Below are positions 32,385 through 41,425 of a stretch of 64,000 bases of DNA, in pieces. The translations under genes and the position numbers were made by a program. The DNA is from SSSZ01 sp016790965 (GTDB lineage: Bacteria > Pseudomonadota > Gammaproteobacteria > Burkholderiales > Rhodocyclaceae), in the NCBI GenBank assembly GCA_016790965.1, contig JAEUNZ010000030.1, positions 1 to 64,000 on the forward strand, read 5' to 3'. The notes beneath the pieces were generated by a model that ran no database searches, was not told the DNA's origin, and saw only the letters and a program-made list of their open reading frames with translations. Position 1 is the stretch's first letter, and every line of letters starts with the position of its first letter.

Positions 32385-33700
32385 CAGAAGGGAATGGCTT
32401 TCTTGAGGGCAGGCTTGGCGGACAGCACCGCGTTGCCGCGGCTTACGGCGGTGTCGAGGGCGGCCTTGGCGGGCTTGGTGTCGGCCCACACGGACTCCAG
32501 TTCCTCGTCGAGGATGAGGCGCACCGGGTCGATGCCAAAAATGCGCAACGGGTGGGTCGATCCTGAGCCCTTCATGGAGGCATAGGCCACGTCCAGGGTG
32601 ACGTCACGATCCCGTTGCACCTTGTCCTTGAGAACCTTGCGCGCTGCGTCTGTGAGCGGAAGCTGGCCATAGGTTCGGGCCAGTTCGACTTGCACTTCGG
32701 GCGTCAGCAGCCAGGTCACGAAGCGGGCCGCGGCCTTGTATTCGGGTGCCTTGTAGCCGGCCCCGATCCACAGGGAAGCACCGTCGGCCAGGGTGTGCTG
32801 GCGGCCGCCGAAAACATCGTCGTGATGCGGCAGGGGAGCAACGCCGAGCTCGACGCCCCGGGCTTCGCGGAAGCCCGTGTGGGCCCAGGAATCGGTGGTG
32901 ATCATGGCGCATTCGCCATTGAGAAAGTGCTTGTCAGCTTCGTTGCGCCGCCCGAAGTCCCTGAAGAACTTGGCCTTGTGCCAGGTAGCCAGCATGGCGA
33001 CATGCTTGACCTGGGGCAGGCCGTTGAACGCCAGCTCTCCCTTCGCGGTCGCCACCGGAACGCCGGACAGGGCACTGACGTTGTCGATGTGGACCCACAC
33101 CGGCCAGGAGGTGGTATACGGGCACTTTTCGCCGGCATCCTGAAGCTTGTCGGCCGTCTGCTGCACCTCCATCCAGGTACGCGGCGGCTGGTCCGGATCC
33201 AGGCCCGCCTTGCGCAGGGCGTTGCGGTTGTAGAACAGTACGGGCGTCGAGTAGGCCACCGGCAGGGCGAAGAAGCGACCCTTCTCGTCGGTGGTGCCGG
33301 CGCGCAGGTCGGGGGAGATGATTTCCGACTTGAAGGCCTCCTTGGCCTCCTTCATCACTTCGTGCAAGGGTTTGAAGGCCGCCTTCCCGGCGATGGCCTC
33401 CAGAACGTCCTGGCGACGAACCAGGTTGAGGACCGCGGGCTTGTCGCCCTCCGCCGCGCGGACGAGCTTGATCTCGACTCCGGCATGGCTGCTGTTGTAG
33501 CGTTCCACCAGGCGTTGCAGGTTTTCCTCGCCTATGCTGCCCAATTGGTGAGCCAGGGCAATTTCCATCCGTGCGGCGGGGGTTTCGTTCTGCGCCTTGG
33601 CGGGCTTCGCGGCCTTGGCCGGGGCAGCCGTGACAGGAACGGCCGCACTGGCCAACAGGGCACAGGCGAGAACCGTGAGCGGCAGGTTCTTCATGGGCAT
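32384..33700 (-). CDS. ugpB: Glycerol-3-phosphate ABC transporter substrate-binding protein
   Basis: Periplasmic binding protein of 438 residues, the UgpB length. A signal peptide (MPMKNLPLTVLACALLASAAVPVTA) is followed by a Lys/Ala-rich linker. Body features: LAHQLGSIGEENLQRLVERYNSSH, PVAYSTPVLFYNRNALRKAGLDPDQPPRTWMEV, and the ligand-side Trp/Ser residues in NGECAMITTDSWAHTG. No ugpA, ugpE or ugpC permease genes are adjacent in the window; they must be elsewhere or absent. GGAG precedes the ATG, with a minus-strand TATAAT 32 bases upstream. Confidence 0.93.
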   Translation of the reverse strand: MPMKNLPLTVLACALLASAAVPVTAAPAKAAKPAKAQNETPAARMEIALAHQLGSIGEENLQRLVERYNSSHAGVEIKLVRAAEGDKPAVLNLVRRQDVLEAIAGKAAFKPLHEVMKEAKEAFKSEIISPDLRAGTTDEKGRFFALPVAYSTPVLFYNRNALRKAGLDPDQPPRTWMEVQQTADKLQDAGEKCPYTTSWPVWVHIDNVSALSGVPVATAKGELAFNGLPQVKHVAMLATWHKAKFFRDFGRRNEADKHFLNGECAMITTDSWAHTGFREARGVELGVAPLPHHDDVFGGRQHTLADGASLWIGAGYKAPEYKAAARFVTWLLTPEVQVELARTYGQLPLTDAARKVLKDKVQRDRDVTLDVAYASMKGSGSTHPLRIFGIDPVRLILDEELESVWADTKPAKAALDTAVSRGNAVLSAKPALKKAIPF

Positions 33701-33732
33701 GGGGACTCCGATGCGAATGGGACAAGGGCGCG

Positions 33733-33738
33733 ATTATA
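33733..33738 (-). promoter_or_regulatory. TATAAT -10 element of ugpB
   Basis: Minus-strand perfect TATAAT about 32 bases before the ugpB start. No Pho box was recognised upstream. Confidence 0.45.
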
Positions 33739-33770
33739 GCCGCTCGCGCCGGGGTACCTGGAGCGCGGGA

Positions 33771-33776
33771 TATACT
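33771..33776 (+). promoter_or_regulatory. TATACT -10 six bases before an ATG
   Basis: TATACT ends only six bases before the ATG of the next gene, which would put the transcript start at or next to the ATG (leaderless). Confidence 0.4.
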
Positions 33777-33782
33777 GACGCC

Positions 33783-34256
33783 ATGAACGAGTTCGCCCTC
33801 GCCCGCACCCTCCACGTCCTCGGCGTCATCCTGTGGATCGGGGGCGTCGCCTTCGTGACCACGGTCCTGTTGCCCGCCGTCGGGCGCCTGAAGACCCCGG
33901 ATGAGCGTGTCGCCTTCTTCGAGAACATCGAACAGGGCTTCGCCCGCCAGGCCCGCGTGACCACCCTGCTGACCGGCCTTTCCGGACTATGGCTGGTCCA
34001 TCTCCTAGGCGCCTGGGGGCGCTTCGGCTCGACGGCCTTCTGGTGGATGCACGCCATGGTGGCGATCTGGGCGCTATTTACCCTCATGCTCTTCGTCCTG
34101 GAACCCCTCGTTCTGCACCGCTGGTTCCTGGAGCGCGCCCGTCGCGACCCGGAAGGCACCTTTCGCCGCATCCAGCGCCTGCACTGGCTGCTCCTGAGCG
34201 CCAGCTTCTTCACCGCGGCGGGGGCCGCCGCCGGAAGCCATGGCGGGTTGTTCTGA
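33783..34256 (+). CDS. Membrane protein, CopD-like / COG5615
   Basis: 157 residues with four hydrophobic helices (LHVLGVILWIGGVAFVTTVLLP, LLTGLSGLWLVHLLGAWG, FWWMHAMVAIWALFTLMLFVLEP, LHWLLLSASFFTAAGAAAG). The His residues at helix positions (RTLHVLG, WMHAM, RLHWL) suggest heme or metal ligands, as in CopD-like integral membrane proteins. Function unknown. No ribosome-binding sequence lies upstream of the ATG, in line with a leaderless message. Confidence 0.78.
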   Translation: MNEFALARTLHVLGVILWIGGVAFVTTVLLPAVGRLKTPDERVAFFENIEQGFARQARVTTLLTGLSGLWLVHLLGAWGRFGSTAFWWMHAMVAIWALFTLMLFVLEPLVLHRWFLERARRDPEGTFRRIQRLHWLLLSASFFTAAGAAAGSHGGLF

Positions 34257-34283
34257 TTGACGGCCGGGCCGGTTGTGGGAAGA

Positions 34284-34742
34284 ATGCCCGCCATGCGCAA
34301 AACCCTCATTCTGCTGCCCTTTTTGACCCTGTTTGCGGCCTGCGACCAAATCGGCCAGAAGCTGGGCCTGGAAGATCCGGCCAGGAAGGAAGCCCAGCAG
34401 GAAGCCGAAGGCAAGGCGGTGGGCAGTGCCTGCCGCCAGTCGGGGCGGGCCATCGAGGATTGTTATTCCATCTACTCCTGGCTGCCCAAGGCCGCGGTCT
34501 TCGCCGGCTGGCGGGAGATGGACAGCTACATGCGCGACAACAAGATCGAGACCGTGGAGCCTCAACTGCCTCCTCCGGAACCCCCAGGAAAGAAAAAGAA
34601 GAAGGCCGCCGAAGCGCCCGCCGAGGAGCTGAAGGGCAAGGATACAGGCGCCGAAAAGGGCGACGAGAAGGCTTCTTCAAAGACTGACCCCGCCCCGGCG
34701 GGCAAAGCCGAGGCCCCAGCGGAAAAGTCCGCCAAGCACTGA
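34284..34742 (+). CDS. Lipoprotein with charged C-terminal tail
   Basis: 152 residues. Begins with a lipoprotein-type signal (MRKTLILLPFLTLFAAC, lipobox F-A-A-C) followed by a short conserved-looking domain with three further Cys (SACRQSGRAIEDCYSIYSWLPKAAVFAGWREMDSYMRDN) and a Lys/Ala/Glu/Pro-rich low-complexity tail of about 60 residues. No known family. It might span the periplasm through the disordered tail. ATG 34293 is an alternative start. The histidine kinase gene follows after 44 bases. Confidence 0.72.
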   Translation: MPAMRKTLILLPFLTLFAACDQIGQKLGLEDPARKEAQQEAEGKAVGSACRQSGRAIEDCYSIYSWLPKAAVFAGWREMDSYMRDNKIETVEPQLPPPEPPGKKKKKAAEAPAEELKGKDTGAEKGDEKASSKTDPAPAGKAEAPAEKSAKH

Positions 34743-34786
34743 CGACCGGGCCTGCTGCGTTGAGGCTGGGGAAGAAGGAGACCTTC

Positions 34787-37324
34787 GTGAAACCTCCAGG
34801 AATTCTCGCCGGCATCCGCGGCAAGCTGATTGCCATTTTCGTCCTCATCAAGGTGCTGCCCCTGGTGCTGCTGGCTTGGTTTGCCTGGAACGCCGCCCGC
34901 AGCCTGGGCGAGGACGTTTCGAACCAGGCCGGAGCCATGGCCGACGCCACCCTGGAAACCCTGGGCAGCGTGGGCAAGACCGTCACCGACGATTCGATCC
35001 GCGCCCTTGACCTGCGCTCCCGGGAGGCCATCGAAGAGATGACCACCGACACCGCCAAGGAAATTGCCAGTTTCCTCTACGACCGGGACCGCGACATTCT
35101 GGCCCTCTCGGACCAGGAGCCCTCCGAAGCCGCCTTTGCCCGCTTCCTGGACCGGCGCACCCGCCCCGTCTACCGGCACGGCACCTGGAAATTGTCCGAG
35201 GACGGCAAGACCTGGGTCGCCTCGGAGCCTGAGCGGCGGGAAGCCAAGGTGACGCGACCGGTGCTGCCGGACAACGCCAAGGATTTCCACGCCCGCCCGG
35301 CGGAATACCTGGGAGAGAAGGAAGACCGCCCCCTGTTCGTCGAAGCCACCTTCGTCGGCCTGGACGGCCAGGAGCGCATCAAAGTCACTCGGGGCGACTT
35401 GACCGACCCGCGACCGCGCAAGGTCTCCGACCGCAGCCAGACCTTCGTCCGCGCCGAAACCTATTTCGCCGAACTCGCCGCCCTCAAACCCGGCGAAATC
35501 CACGTTTCCGAGGTCATCGGTGCCTATGTGCCGACCCAGATCATCGGCCCCTATGTGCCTAGCGCCCTGGAGAAGGCGGGCAAGCCTTTCGAACCGGAAA
35601 AATCCGCCTATGCGGGGACGGAAAACCCCCTGGGCAAGCGTTTCCGGGGCATCGTACGCTGGGCTACCCCGGTAGTGCGCGGAGGCCGTATCGCGGGCTA
35701 CGTGACCCTGGCCATGGACCACGACCACGTCCGCCAGTTTTCCGACCGGCTCATGCCCACGGACGAACGCTACACTCCCATCGCCGACGCCATAAAAGGC
35801 AATTACGCCTTCCTGTGGGACCACAAAAGCCGTTCGATCTCGCACCCGCGGGATTACTTCATCGTCGGCTACGACCCGGAAACCGGCCTTCCCCAGACCC
35901 CCTGGATGGACGAGGAACTGTTTGCCGAGTGGCAGGCCAGCGGCAAACCGTCCCACGAATTCCTGGCCACCGTCCCGCCCTTTCGGGACCAGAACCTGAA
36001 GAAGAAGCCGGCCAAGGCCCTGGTCAAGGCCGGTACGGTGGCCCTCGACTGCCGCTACCTGAATTTCTCGCCTCAGTGCGACGGCTGGAACGCGCTTACC
36101 GAGCACGGCGGCTCCGGCTCTTTCGTCATTTTCTTCTCGGGCCTGTGGAAGCTCACCACGGCGGCGGCGATCCCCTACTACACCGGCCAGTACGGCAAGT
36201 CCGCCCAGGGTTTCGGCTTCGTCACCATCGGTGCCAACGTGGATGAATTCCACAAGGCCGCCACCGAGACCGCCAGCCGCATCGGCCAGGTGGTGGCGGA
36301 AAAGGACAAGACTTTCAAGGCCCAGCGCGCCAGCCTGCTGGAATCCATCAACGCAAGCCTCACGCGCACCTCCTGGGGCCTGTGGGGGTCCACCGCAGTG
36401 ATGATCGTCATCGTCATCTTCATCGCGGTGTGGATGGCCAATTTCCTCACCCGGCGCATCACGGGCATGATCGACGGCATTCACCGCTTCCAAGGCGGGC
36501 AGCTCGATCATCGCCTCGACGCCGGGTCCGCCGACGAGATGGGCGAACTCGCCCGCTCCTTCAACGCCATGGCCGACTCCGTGGCCGAATCCTTCCGCCG
36601 CCTGGAAGACGCGCGCCAGCGGGCGGAAGAGGCCAATCGCATGAAGTCCGAGTTCCTGGCCAGCATGTCCCACGAATTGCGCACGCCCCTGAACGGCATC
36701 CTCGGCTTTGCCGAAATCCTTCAGGCGGAACTGAGCGACCCGGCTCAGCAGGAATACGCCCGGGTGATCCAAGACAGCGGCCAACACCTCCTCAACCTGG
36801 TCAACGAAATTCTTGATCTCTCCAAGGTCGAGGCGGGCAAGATGGAGTTCCAGTGGAGCGAAATCCCCCTGCGGGATCTGGCCGACGAGGTCGCCACCCT
36901 GCACCGCGGCCCGGCAGAGGCAAAGGGCCTCGCCCTCACCCTGGAATGCGCCGCCGAACTTCCGGATCATCTGGTCAGCGACCCCACCCGCCTGCGCCAA
37001 ATCCTCAACAACCTGCTCAGCAACGCGGTCAAATTCACCGCCGCCGGAAGCGTGCGTCTGGCGTTGTCCCGCAGCGGCGACGAAATCCTCTTTGCCGTCA
37101 CCGACACGGGCCCCGGCATCGCCCCCGAGTATCACGACCTGGTCTTCGAGAAATTCAAGCAGGTCGAGCACTTCCTCACCCGCAGCCAGGGTGGCACTGG
37201 CCTGGGTCTGGCCCTGGTCAAGCAACTGGTTGAACACATGGGTGGGAGGGTTGAACTGGAATCGGTGCCGGGCGAAGGCGCCACCTTCACCGTCCGCCTC
37301 CCCCTGCGAGCCCCTGATGCCTGA
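34787..37324 (+). CDS. Membrane sensor histidine kinase with large periplasmic domain
   Basis: 845 residues. TM1 at about 14-35, a periplasmic sensor of nearly 500 residues that looks Cache-like (GKRFRGIVRWATPVVRGGRIAGYVTLAMD, SHPRDYFIVGYDPETG), TM2 at about 530-553, HAMP, the dimerisation/phosphoacceptor box SEFLASMSHELRTPLNG (His near 629) and a HATPase domain with N-box ILNNLLSNAVKF, G1 DTGPGIA and G2 GGTGLGLALV. No receiver domain; a separate one-domain regulator follows with an eight-base overlap. The start is GTG 34787 with AAGGAG upstream. Signal unknown; Cache-type sensors usually bind small organic ligands. Confidence 0.9.
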   Translation: MKPPGILAGIRGKLIAIFVLIKVLPLVLLAWFAWNAARSLGEDVSNQAGAMADATLETLGSVGKTVTDDSIRALDLRSREAIEEMTTDTAKEIASFLYDRDRDILALSDQEPSEAAFARFLDRRTRPVYRHGTWKLSEDGKTWVASEPERREAKVTRPVLPDNAKDFHARPAEYLGEKEDRPLFVEATFVGLDGQERIKVTRGDLTDPRPRKVSDRSQTFVRAETYFAELAALKPGEIHVSEVIGAYVPTQIIGPYVPSALEKAGKPFEPEKSAYAGTENPLGKRFRGIVRWATPVVRGGRIAGYVTLAMDHDHVRQFSDRLMPTDERYTPIADAIKGNYAFLWDHKSRSISHPRDYFIVGYDPETGLPQTPWMDEELFAEWQASGKPSHEFLATVPPFRDQNLKKKPAKALVKAGTVALDCRYLNFSPQCDGWNALTEHGGSGSFVIFFSGLWKLTTAAAIPYYTGQYGKSAQGFGFVTIGANVDEFHKAATETASRIGQVVAEKDKTFKAQRASLLESINASLTRTSWGLWGSTAVMIVIVIFIAVWMANFLTRRITGMIDGIHRFQGGQLDHRLDAGSADEMGELARSFNAMADSVAESFRRLEDARQRAEEANRMKSEFLASMSHELRTPLNGILGFAEILQAELSDPAQQEYARVIQDSGQHLLNLVNEILDLSKVEAGKMEFQWSEIPLRDLADEVATLHRGPAEAKGLALTLECAAELPDHLVSDPTRLRQILNNLLSNAVKFTAAGSVRLALSRSGDEILFAVTDTGPGIAPEYHDLVFEKFKQVEHFLTRSQGGTGLGLALVKQLVEHMGGRVELESVPGEGATFTVRLPLRAPDA

Positions 37325-37679
37325 ACCCCGCGCCCTCGTCGTCGACGACAACCCTACCAACCGCATCCTCGCCCGGGCCTTGCTGAGCAAGCTCGGCTGG
37401 CCGGTGGACGACGTGGATGGCGGCGCCGCCGCCCTCGCCTGCCTGGAGCGCAGCCGCTACACCCTCATCCTCCTCGACGTCAGCATGCCGGGGTTGTCCG
37501 GCGAGGACACCTGCCGCGCCATGCGGGAACGCCCCGAGGGCGCCGGCCTGCGCATCGTCGCCTACACCGCCCACGCCTACGACGAGGAACGCGCCCGCAT
37601 CATGGCGGCGGGCTTTGACGACATCCTGGTCAAGCCAGTCACCATGGCGGCCATGGAAGCCGCCGTCGGGCGCCCCTGA
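37317..37679 (+). CDS. Single-domain response regulator (CheY-like)
   Basis: 120 residues, receiver domain only. The acidic pair is VVDDN (residues 8-9 region), the phosphorylated Asp lies in TLILLDVSMPGLSG, the switch Thr in IVAYTAHAYD, and the Lys in DDILVKPVT. It overlaps the kinase gene by eight bases and is its natural partner. Having no output domain, it must act by protein contact or pass phosphate on to another protein. Confidence 0.92.
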   Translation: MPEPRALVVDDNPTNRILARALLSKLGWPVDDVDGGAAALACLERSRYTLILLDVSMPGLSGEDTCRAMRERPEGAGLRIVAYTAHAYDEERARIMAAGFDDILVKPVTMAAMEAAVGRP

Positions 37680-37703
37680 CCCTACCGCGAGTGGGCGTAT
37701 AAT
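37676..37703 (+). promoter_or_regulatory. Candidate rhlE promoter, near-leaderless
   Basis: CTGACC, 16 bases, then perfect TATAAT (37698-37703). The -10 ends eight bases before the ATG, so the message would have almost no leader. Confidence 0.5.
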
Positions 37704-37711
37704 GCGCGCCC

Positions 37712-39169
37712 ATGTCCGACCCTAATCTCCCCGCGGACGGCGCCGCCCCTCCCGCCGAAATCACCTTCGCCGATCTCGGCCTGGCCCCGGAAATCCTGCG
37801 CGCCGTCACCGACGAGGGCTACACCCGCCCGACGCCCATCCAGGCCAAGGCCATTCCCCTCGTCCTGGCCGGCCAGGACATCATGGGGGGCGCCCAGACC
37901 GGCACGGGCAAGACCGCTGCCTTTACCCTGCCCATTCTGCAACGCCTGCTGCCCCACGCCAGCAGCAGCCCCTCCCCGGCCCGTCACCCGGTACGCGCCC
38001 TGATCCTCGCCCCCACCCGCGAACTCGCGTTGCAAGTCTTCGAGTCGGTGAAGTCCTACAGCAAGCACACCCCCCTGCGCGCCATGTGCGCCTTTGGCGG
38101 CGTGGATATCAAACCCCAGATCGAGGAGTTGCGTCGTGGCGTCGAAATCATGGTCGCCACCCCGGGACGACTCCTGGATCACGTCGAGCACAAGTCGGTG
38201 AGCTTTGCCTCGGTGCAGGCCCTGGTTCTAGACGAAGCCGACCGCATGCTGGATATGGGCTTCATCCCCGACGTCACCCGCATCCTCAAGATGCTGCCCC
38301 AGAGCCGGCAGAGCCTGCTCTTTTCCGCCACCTTCTCGGAAGAGATCAAAAAGCTGGCAGATAGCATGTTGAAGGCGCCGGTACTGGTCGAAGTGGCGCG
38401 CCGCAACCAGGTTTCGGAAACCATCGCCCACCGCGTCCATCCGGTCTCCGACTATGGCAAGCGCGGCCTGCTCACCAAGCTGCTCAAATCCGGCGACATC
38501 ACCCAGGCCATCGTCTTCGTGCGCACCAAGCAGGGCTGCGGCCGCCTGGCGCGGGAACTGCAACGGGCCGGCATCCACGCCGACGCCATCCACGGCGACA
38601 AGAGCCAGCTCGACCGCCTGAAAGCCCTGGACGCCTTCAAGGCCGGCACCACCCACGTGCTGGTGGCCACCGACGTGGCCGCCCGAGGCCTGGACATCGA
38701 CGATCTGCCCTATGTCATCAATTACGAACTGCCCCACACCCCGGAAGACTACGTGCACCGCATCGGCCGTACCGGACGCGCGGGCAAGCAGGGCAACGCC
38801 ATTTCCCTGGTGAGCGCCCACGAGGTGGTTTACCTGGTGGATATCGAAAAGCTCATCAAACGTCCCATCGAGCAGATCGAAGTCGCGGGTTTCGAGCCGG
38901 AGCCGGGTTACGAATACCCCCCGGGCAACCGCAAGCGCCGCGCAACGGCTGCGCCACCGCCTCCCCCCCGGGCGCCTCTGGCCCAGCGACCGGAAAAGCG
39001 CCCCCGCGGCGGGCGGGACCGCATGATCGCCCCCGATGGCTTCGATTTCAGCCAGCCCTACGAGTCCCGCGGTGAAGTGCCTGATTCCCCGACAGCGCCA
39101 CCCAAGGCCGACCCCCACAAACCCCAGAAGGTCGTGGCCGCCCTGTTGGGCGGCCTGGGCCGAAAGTAG
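37712..39169 (+). CDS. rhlE: DEAD-box RNA helicase RhlE
   Basis: 485 residues. Standard helicase motifs: Q-motif region FADLGLAPEILRAVTDEGYTRPTPIQ, motif I AQTGTGKT, motif Ia PTRELALQV, motif II LDEADRMLDMGF, motif III SATF, motif V VATDVAARGLDIDDLPYVINYELP, motif VI HRIGRTGRAG. The C-terminal 95 residues are basic and proline-rich, as in RhlE proteins, for RNA contact. No Shine-Dalgarno sequence is visible. Confidence 0.95.
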   Translation: MSDPNLPADGAAPPAEITFADLGLAPEILRAVTDEGYTRPTPIQAKAIPLVLAGQDIMGGAQTGTGKTAAFTLPILQRLLPHASSSPSPARHPVRALILAPTRELALQVFESVKSYSKHTPLRAMCAFGGVDIKPQIEELRRGVEIMVATPGRLLDHVEHKSVSFASVQALVLDEADRMLDMGFIPDVTRILKMLPQSRQSLLFSATFSEEIKKLADSMLKAPVLVEVARRNQVSETIAHRVHPVSDYGKRGLLTKLLKSGDITQAIVFVRTKQGCGRLARELQRAGIHADAIHGDKSQLDRLKALDAFKAGTTHVLVATDVAARGLDIDDLPYVINYELPHTPEDYVHRIGRTGRAGKQGNAISLVSAHEVVYLVDIEKLIKRPIEQIEVAGFEPEPGYEYPPGNRKRRATAAPPPPPRAPLAQRPEKRPRGGRDRMIAPDGFDFSQPYESRGEVPDSPTAPPKADPHKPQKVVAALLGGLGRK

Positions 39170-39247
39170 GGTTGCGAGGCGGAGTCCCGCTCGGGCCGCG
39201 GGTGGGTGAGCACTGCCCCGCGCCACGGGCGAAGAGGGGCCGGCTGA

Positions 39248-40039
39248 CTACACCGGACGGCGGAAACCCGCCTGCACGGCCGGTTTCTTGGCTTCGATCT
39301 CGTTGAGCTTGATGATGGCCAGGGAAAGATTGTCGCCCTCCCCCTTGGCACGCTCGCGGGCAAGGGCTATGAGGGTTTCCGAGGCATCCCGGGCGCTTTT
39401 TTCGGCCACGATGGCCCCCATCTCGCCCGGTTCGAAATAGGCCCAGAGGCCGTCCGAACAGAGCAGGAAGGCGTCGCCCCCAGCCAGATCGGAGGCCGTC
39501 CCGAAGTCGTGGCGCGGTTCTTCACGCCCCCCCAGGGAGGTGAGCAGGATATTGCGGTTGGGATGTACCAGGGCCTGTTCAGGGGTGATCTTGCCGCTGG
39601 CCACCAGATGCTCCACGTAGGAGTGGTCGGTAGTGCGAAAGGTCATCTTGCCCTTGTGGAAGCGGTACAGGCGGCTGTCGCCGCAGTGGGCCCAACTGAC
39701 CCGCCCCGGGCGCAGCAGGAGCAGGACACCGGTGCTGTGGGGGTCCTTCTCGTTCATGAAGCGCGAAGCCTTGATCATGGTGTGGGCTTCGAGCAGGCTG
39801 TTTTCCAGCAGCTGGCGGTCGGTGTCTTCGCTGGGGGAGTACTGTTCCAAGTTGGTGCGGGCGGTGTGGACCACCTGCTCCGCTGCCAGGACGCCCCCGG
39901 TGTGCCCGCCCATGCCGTCGGCCACCACGGCTAGGACGACCCCGCGGACTCGCCCATGGGGCAGGATGGCCACCCGGTCCTGTTGTTCTTTGCGGTCCCC
40001 TTGATGCTGCGCGACGCAGGCATCGACGCTGATCGGCAT
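39248..40039 (-). CDS. PP2C-type Ser/Thr protein phosphatase
   Basis: 263 residues covering the whole PP2C fold. Metal-binding and catalytic motifs are visible: QGDRKEQQDRVAI (first Asp), VVADGMGGHTGG, WAHCGDSRLYRF, SLGG, FLLCSDGLWAYF and GDNLSLAI. Cytosolic, no sensor domain attached. No protein kinase is adjacent in the window, so the target is unknown. Adjacent minus-strand genes encode a 97-residue protein and an HDOD protein; joint transcription is possible. Confidence 0.92.
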   Translation of the reverse strand: MPISVDACVAQHQGDRKEQQDRVAILPHGRVRGVVLAVVADGMGGHTGGVLAAEQVVHTARTNLEQYSPSEDTDRQLLENSLLEAHTMIKASRFMNEKDPHSTGVLLLLRPGRVSWAHCGDSRLYRFHKGKMTFRTTDHSYVEHLVASGKITPEQALVHPNRNILLTSLGGREEPRHDFGTASDLAGGDAFLLCSDGLWAYFEPGEMGAIVAEKSARDASETLIALARERAKGEGDNLSLAIIKLNEIEAKKPAVQAGFRRPV

Positions 40040-40109
40040 GACATTCCCCCTCGGCGGCGGAGAATAGCACGAACGTCAGGGTTCGACATCGGGGCATCCC
40101 CGTCCCGTA

Positions 40110-40403
40110 TCAGCGGGCGAATTCCTCAGGGCGGCGCAGGTGACCGCTGCTGTCCGGGTGGCTGTGGATATAGACCCGGTGGGCGGCCGCGACCACCACG
40201 CGCACGTCCTCCGCCGACAGGGCGGGAAAGTTTTCGCGCAGGAGTCGGAAGGCCAAGTGATCCAGGGAGCGCCCGCCCCAACCCGTCGCCGGATCGAAAA
40301 AGGGCTCCACCAGCCGGTAGGCACTCTCGAACAACTCGCGCAGTTCCGGGCGTCGGCGGCGATCCGGCCGCGGAATTCCGGTGGGGTCAACGTAGCTTTC
40401 CAT
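40110..40403 (-). CDS. Hypothetical protein, 97 residues
   Basis: Helical soluble protein (LRELFESAYRLVEPFFDPATGWGGRSLDHLAFRLLRENFPALSAEDVRVVVAAAHRVY). No family recognised. It sits between the HDOD gene and the PP2C gene on the same strand with small gaps. No strong ribosome site. Coding bias matches neighbours, so it is probably real. Confidence 0.6.
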   Translation of the reverse strand: MESYVDPTGIPRPDRRRRPELRELFESAYRLVEPFFDPATGWGGRSLDHLAFRLLRENFPALSAEDVRVVVAAAHRVYIHSHPDSSGHLRRPEEFAR

Positions 40404-40473
40404 GCTTACGCGCGGAACACACACCCCCCCTGGCGCCTGGGCCGGGGGAAGAGGATTCGGCTTCCGCCCGCCC

Positions 40474-41379
40474 TCATGCGCCGCATTCCTGGGCGTGAAA
40501 GGCTTCCAGAATGTCGTCGATGAACTCAGGCAGCGCGTCGTCCCGCAGGCCGAGTTCAATCAGGACATCCTCCTTGACCCGGTCCCATTCGGTGTTCTTC
40601 ACATGCTGGTCGCGGTAGAAGATTTCGATGGCCAATTGCAGAATGGCCACCATGGTGCGCGAGGCGTGCAGGCCGATGGAACTCATGTCGTGGTGGTAGC
40701 GGATAGCGTCGCAGATGAATTCCGGCAGGTTCCAGTGCCGGGCGACGATGTAACCGACGACACAGTGGTCGGCGCTGAACTTCTTATCCTCGTCGGCCAG
40801 ATCGATCCAGCGGCCGGGCTCGCCCAAATGCATTTCGGCGCAGTAGGTGGTGAAACGCTGCATCAGGAGCGGCACGCCGCAGTCGTGGAAGATGCCGGCG
40901 AGAAAGGCCTGGTCCGGAAAGACGTTGCAGACGGCGATGCGCTCGTCGGCGATCAGCATGGCCAGTTGCGCCACGGCCTGGGAGCGGGTCCAGAAGGCCT
41001 CGTAGGCGCGGGGATTTTTCTTCACCACCGCAATGCTGGCCAGGGCGATGGCCTGGACCAGATTGAAGGTTTGCCGCACCCCCACGGTGTGCAGGATTTC
41101 CTCCACCGAGGCAAAGGGCTGGTGCTGCTTGTAGGCGGCACTGCCCACCACCTTGAAGAGCATGGCGGAAAGGCCGGGATCCTGGTTGATGACCCGGGCC
41201 AGGACGCGCACGTCGAATTCCTTGCGCATCAGGTGCTGGCGCAGCTCCTCCATCACCCGGGGCTGGGGAGGGATATTCACGCCGCGCTCCAGGAGGCGCT
41301 TCATGCGGGCGGCCTCGTCCTGGGGCAGGCTGCGCACGGCTTCGGATACGGGAATGGGCTTGGCGACTTCGGCGCTCAC
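40474..41379 (-). CDS. HDOD domain protein
   Basis: 301 residues. The HDOD domain spans about 35-235 (IPPQPRVMEELRQHLMRKEFDVRVLARVINQDPGLSAMLFKVVGSAAYKQ, HTVGVRQTFNLVQAIAL, FLAGIFHDCGVPLLMQRF, HCVVGYIVARHWNLPEFICDAIRYHHD). The HD pair is HD in GIFHDCG, but HDOD proteins generally lack full phosphohydrolase sites. They act in signalling, often with cyclic di-GMP or chemotaxis networks. Lies after the glycolate genes on the same strand, with a GC-rich hairpin between. Confidence 0.9.
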   Translation of the reverse strand: MSAEVAKPIPVSEAVRSLPQDEAARMKRLLERGVNIPPQPRVMEELRQHLMRKEFDVRVLARVINQDPGLSAMLFKVVGSAAYKQHQPFASVEEILHTVGVRQTFNLVQAIALASIAVVKKNPRAYEAFWTRSQAVAQLAMLIADERIAVCNVFPDQAFLAGIFHDCGVPLLMQRFTTYCAEMHLGEPGRWIDLADEDKKFSADHCVVGYIVARHWNLPEFICDAIRYHHDMSSIGLHASRTMVAILQLAIEIFYRDQHVKNTEWDRVKEDVLIELGLRDDALPEFIDDILEAFHAQECGA

Positions 41380-41425
41380 TGGACGACCCTCCCCTCGCTG
41401 CGCGACTCCCTCCCCGAGGGAGGGG

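Noticed and set aside
31047..32585. Long plus-strand frame across the repeat and ugpQ
   Set aside because: It runs through the non-coding repeat and antisense to ugpQ and a secreted protein; no protein family visible.
34562..37390. A 942-codon open frame antisense to the histidine kinase
   Set aside because: No domain structure; GC-driven absence of stops opposite a real gene.
34787..37679. Single hybrid kinase gene
   Set aside because: The kinase stop at 37322 separates it from the receiver, which has its own ATG at 37317 in another frame; they are two overlapping genes.
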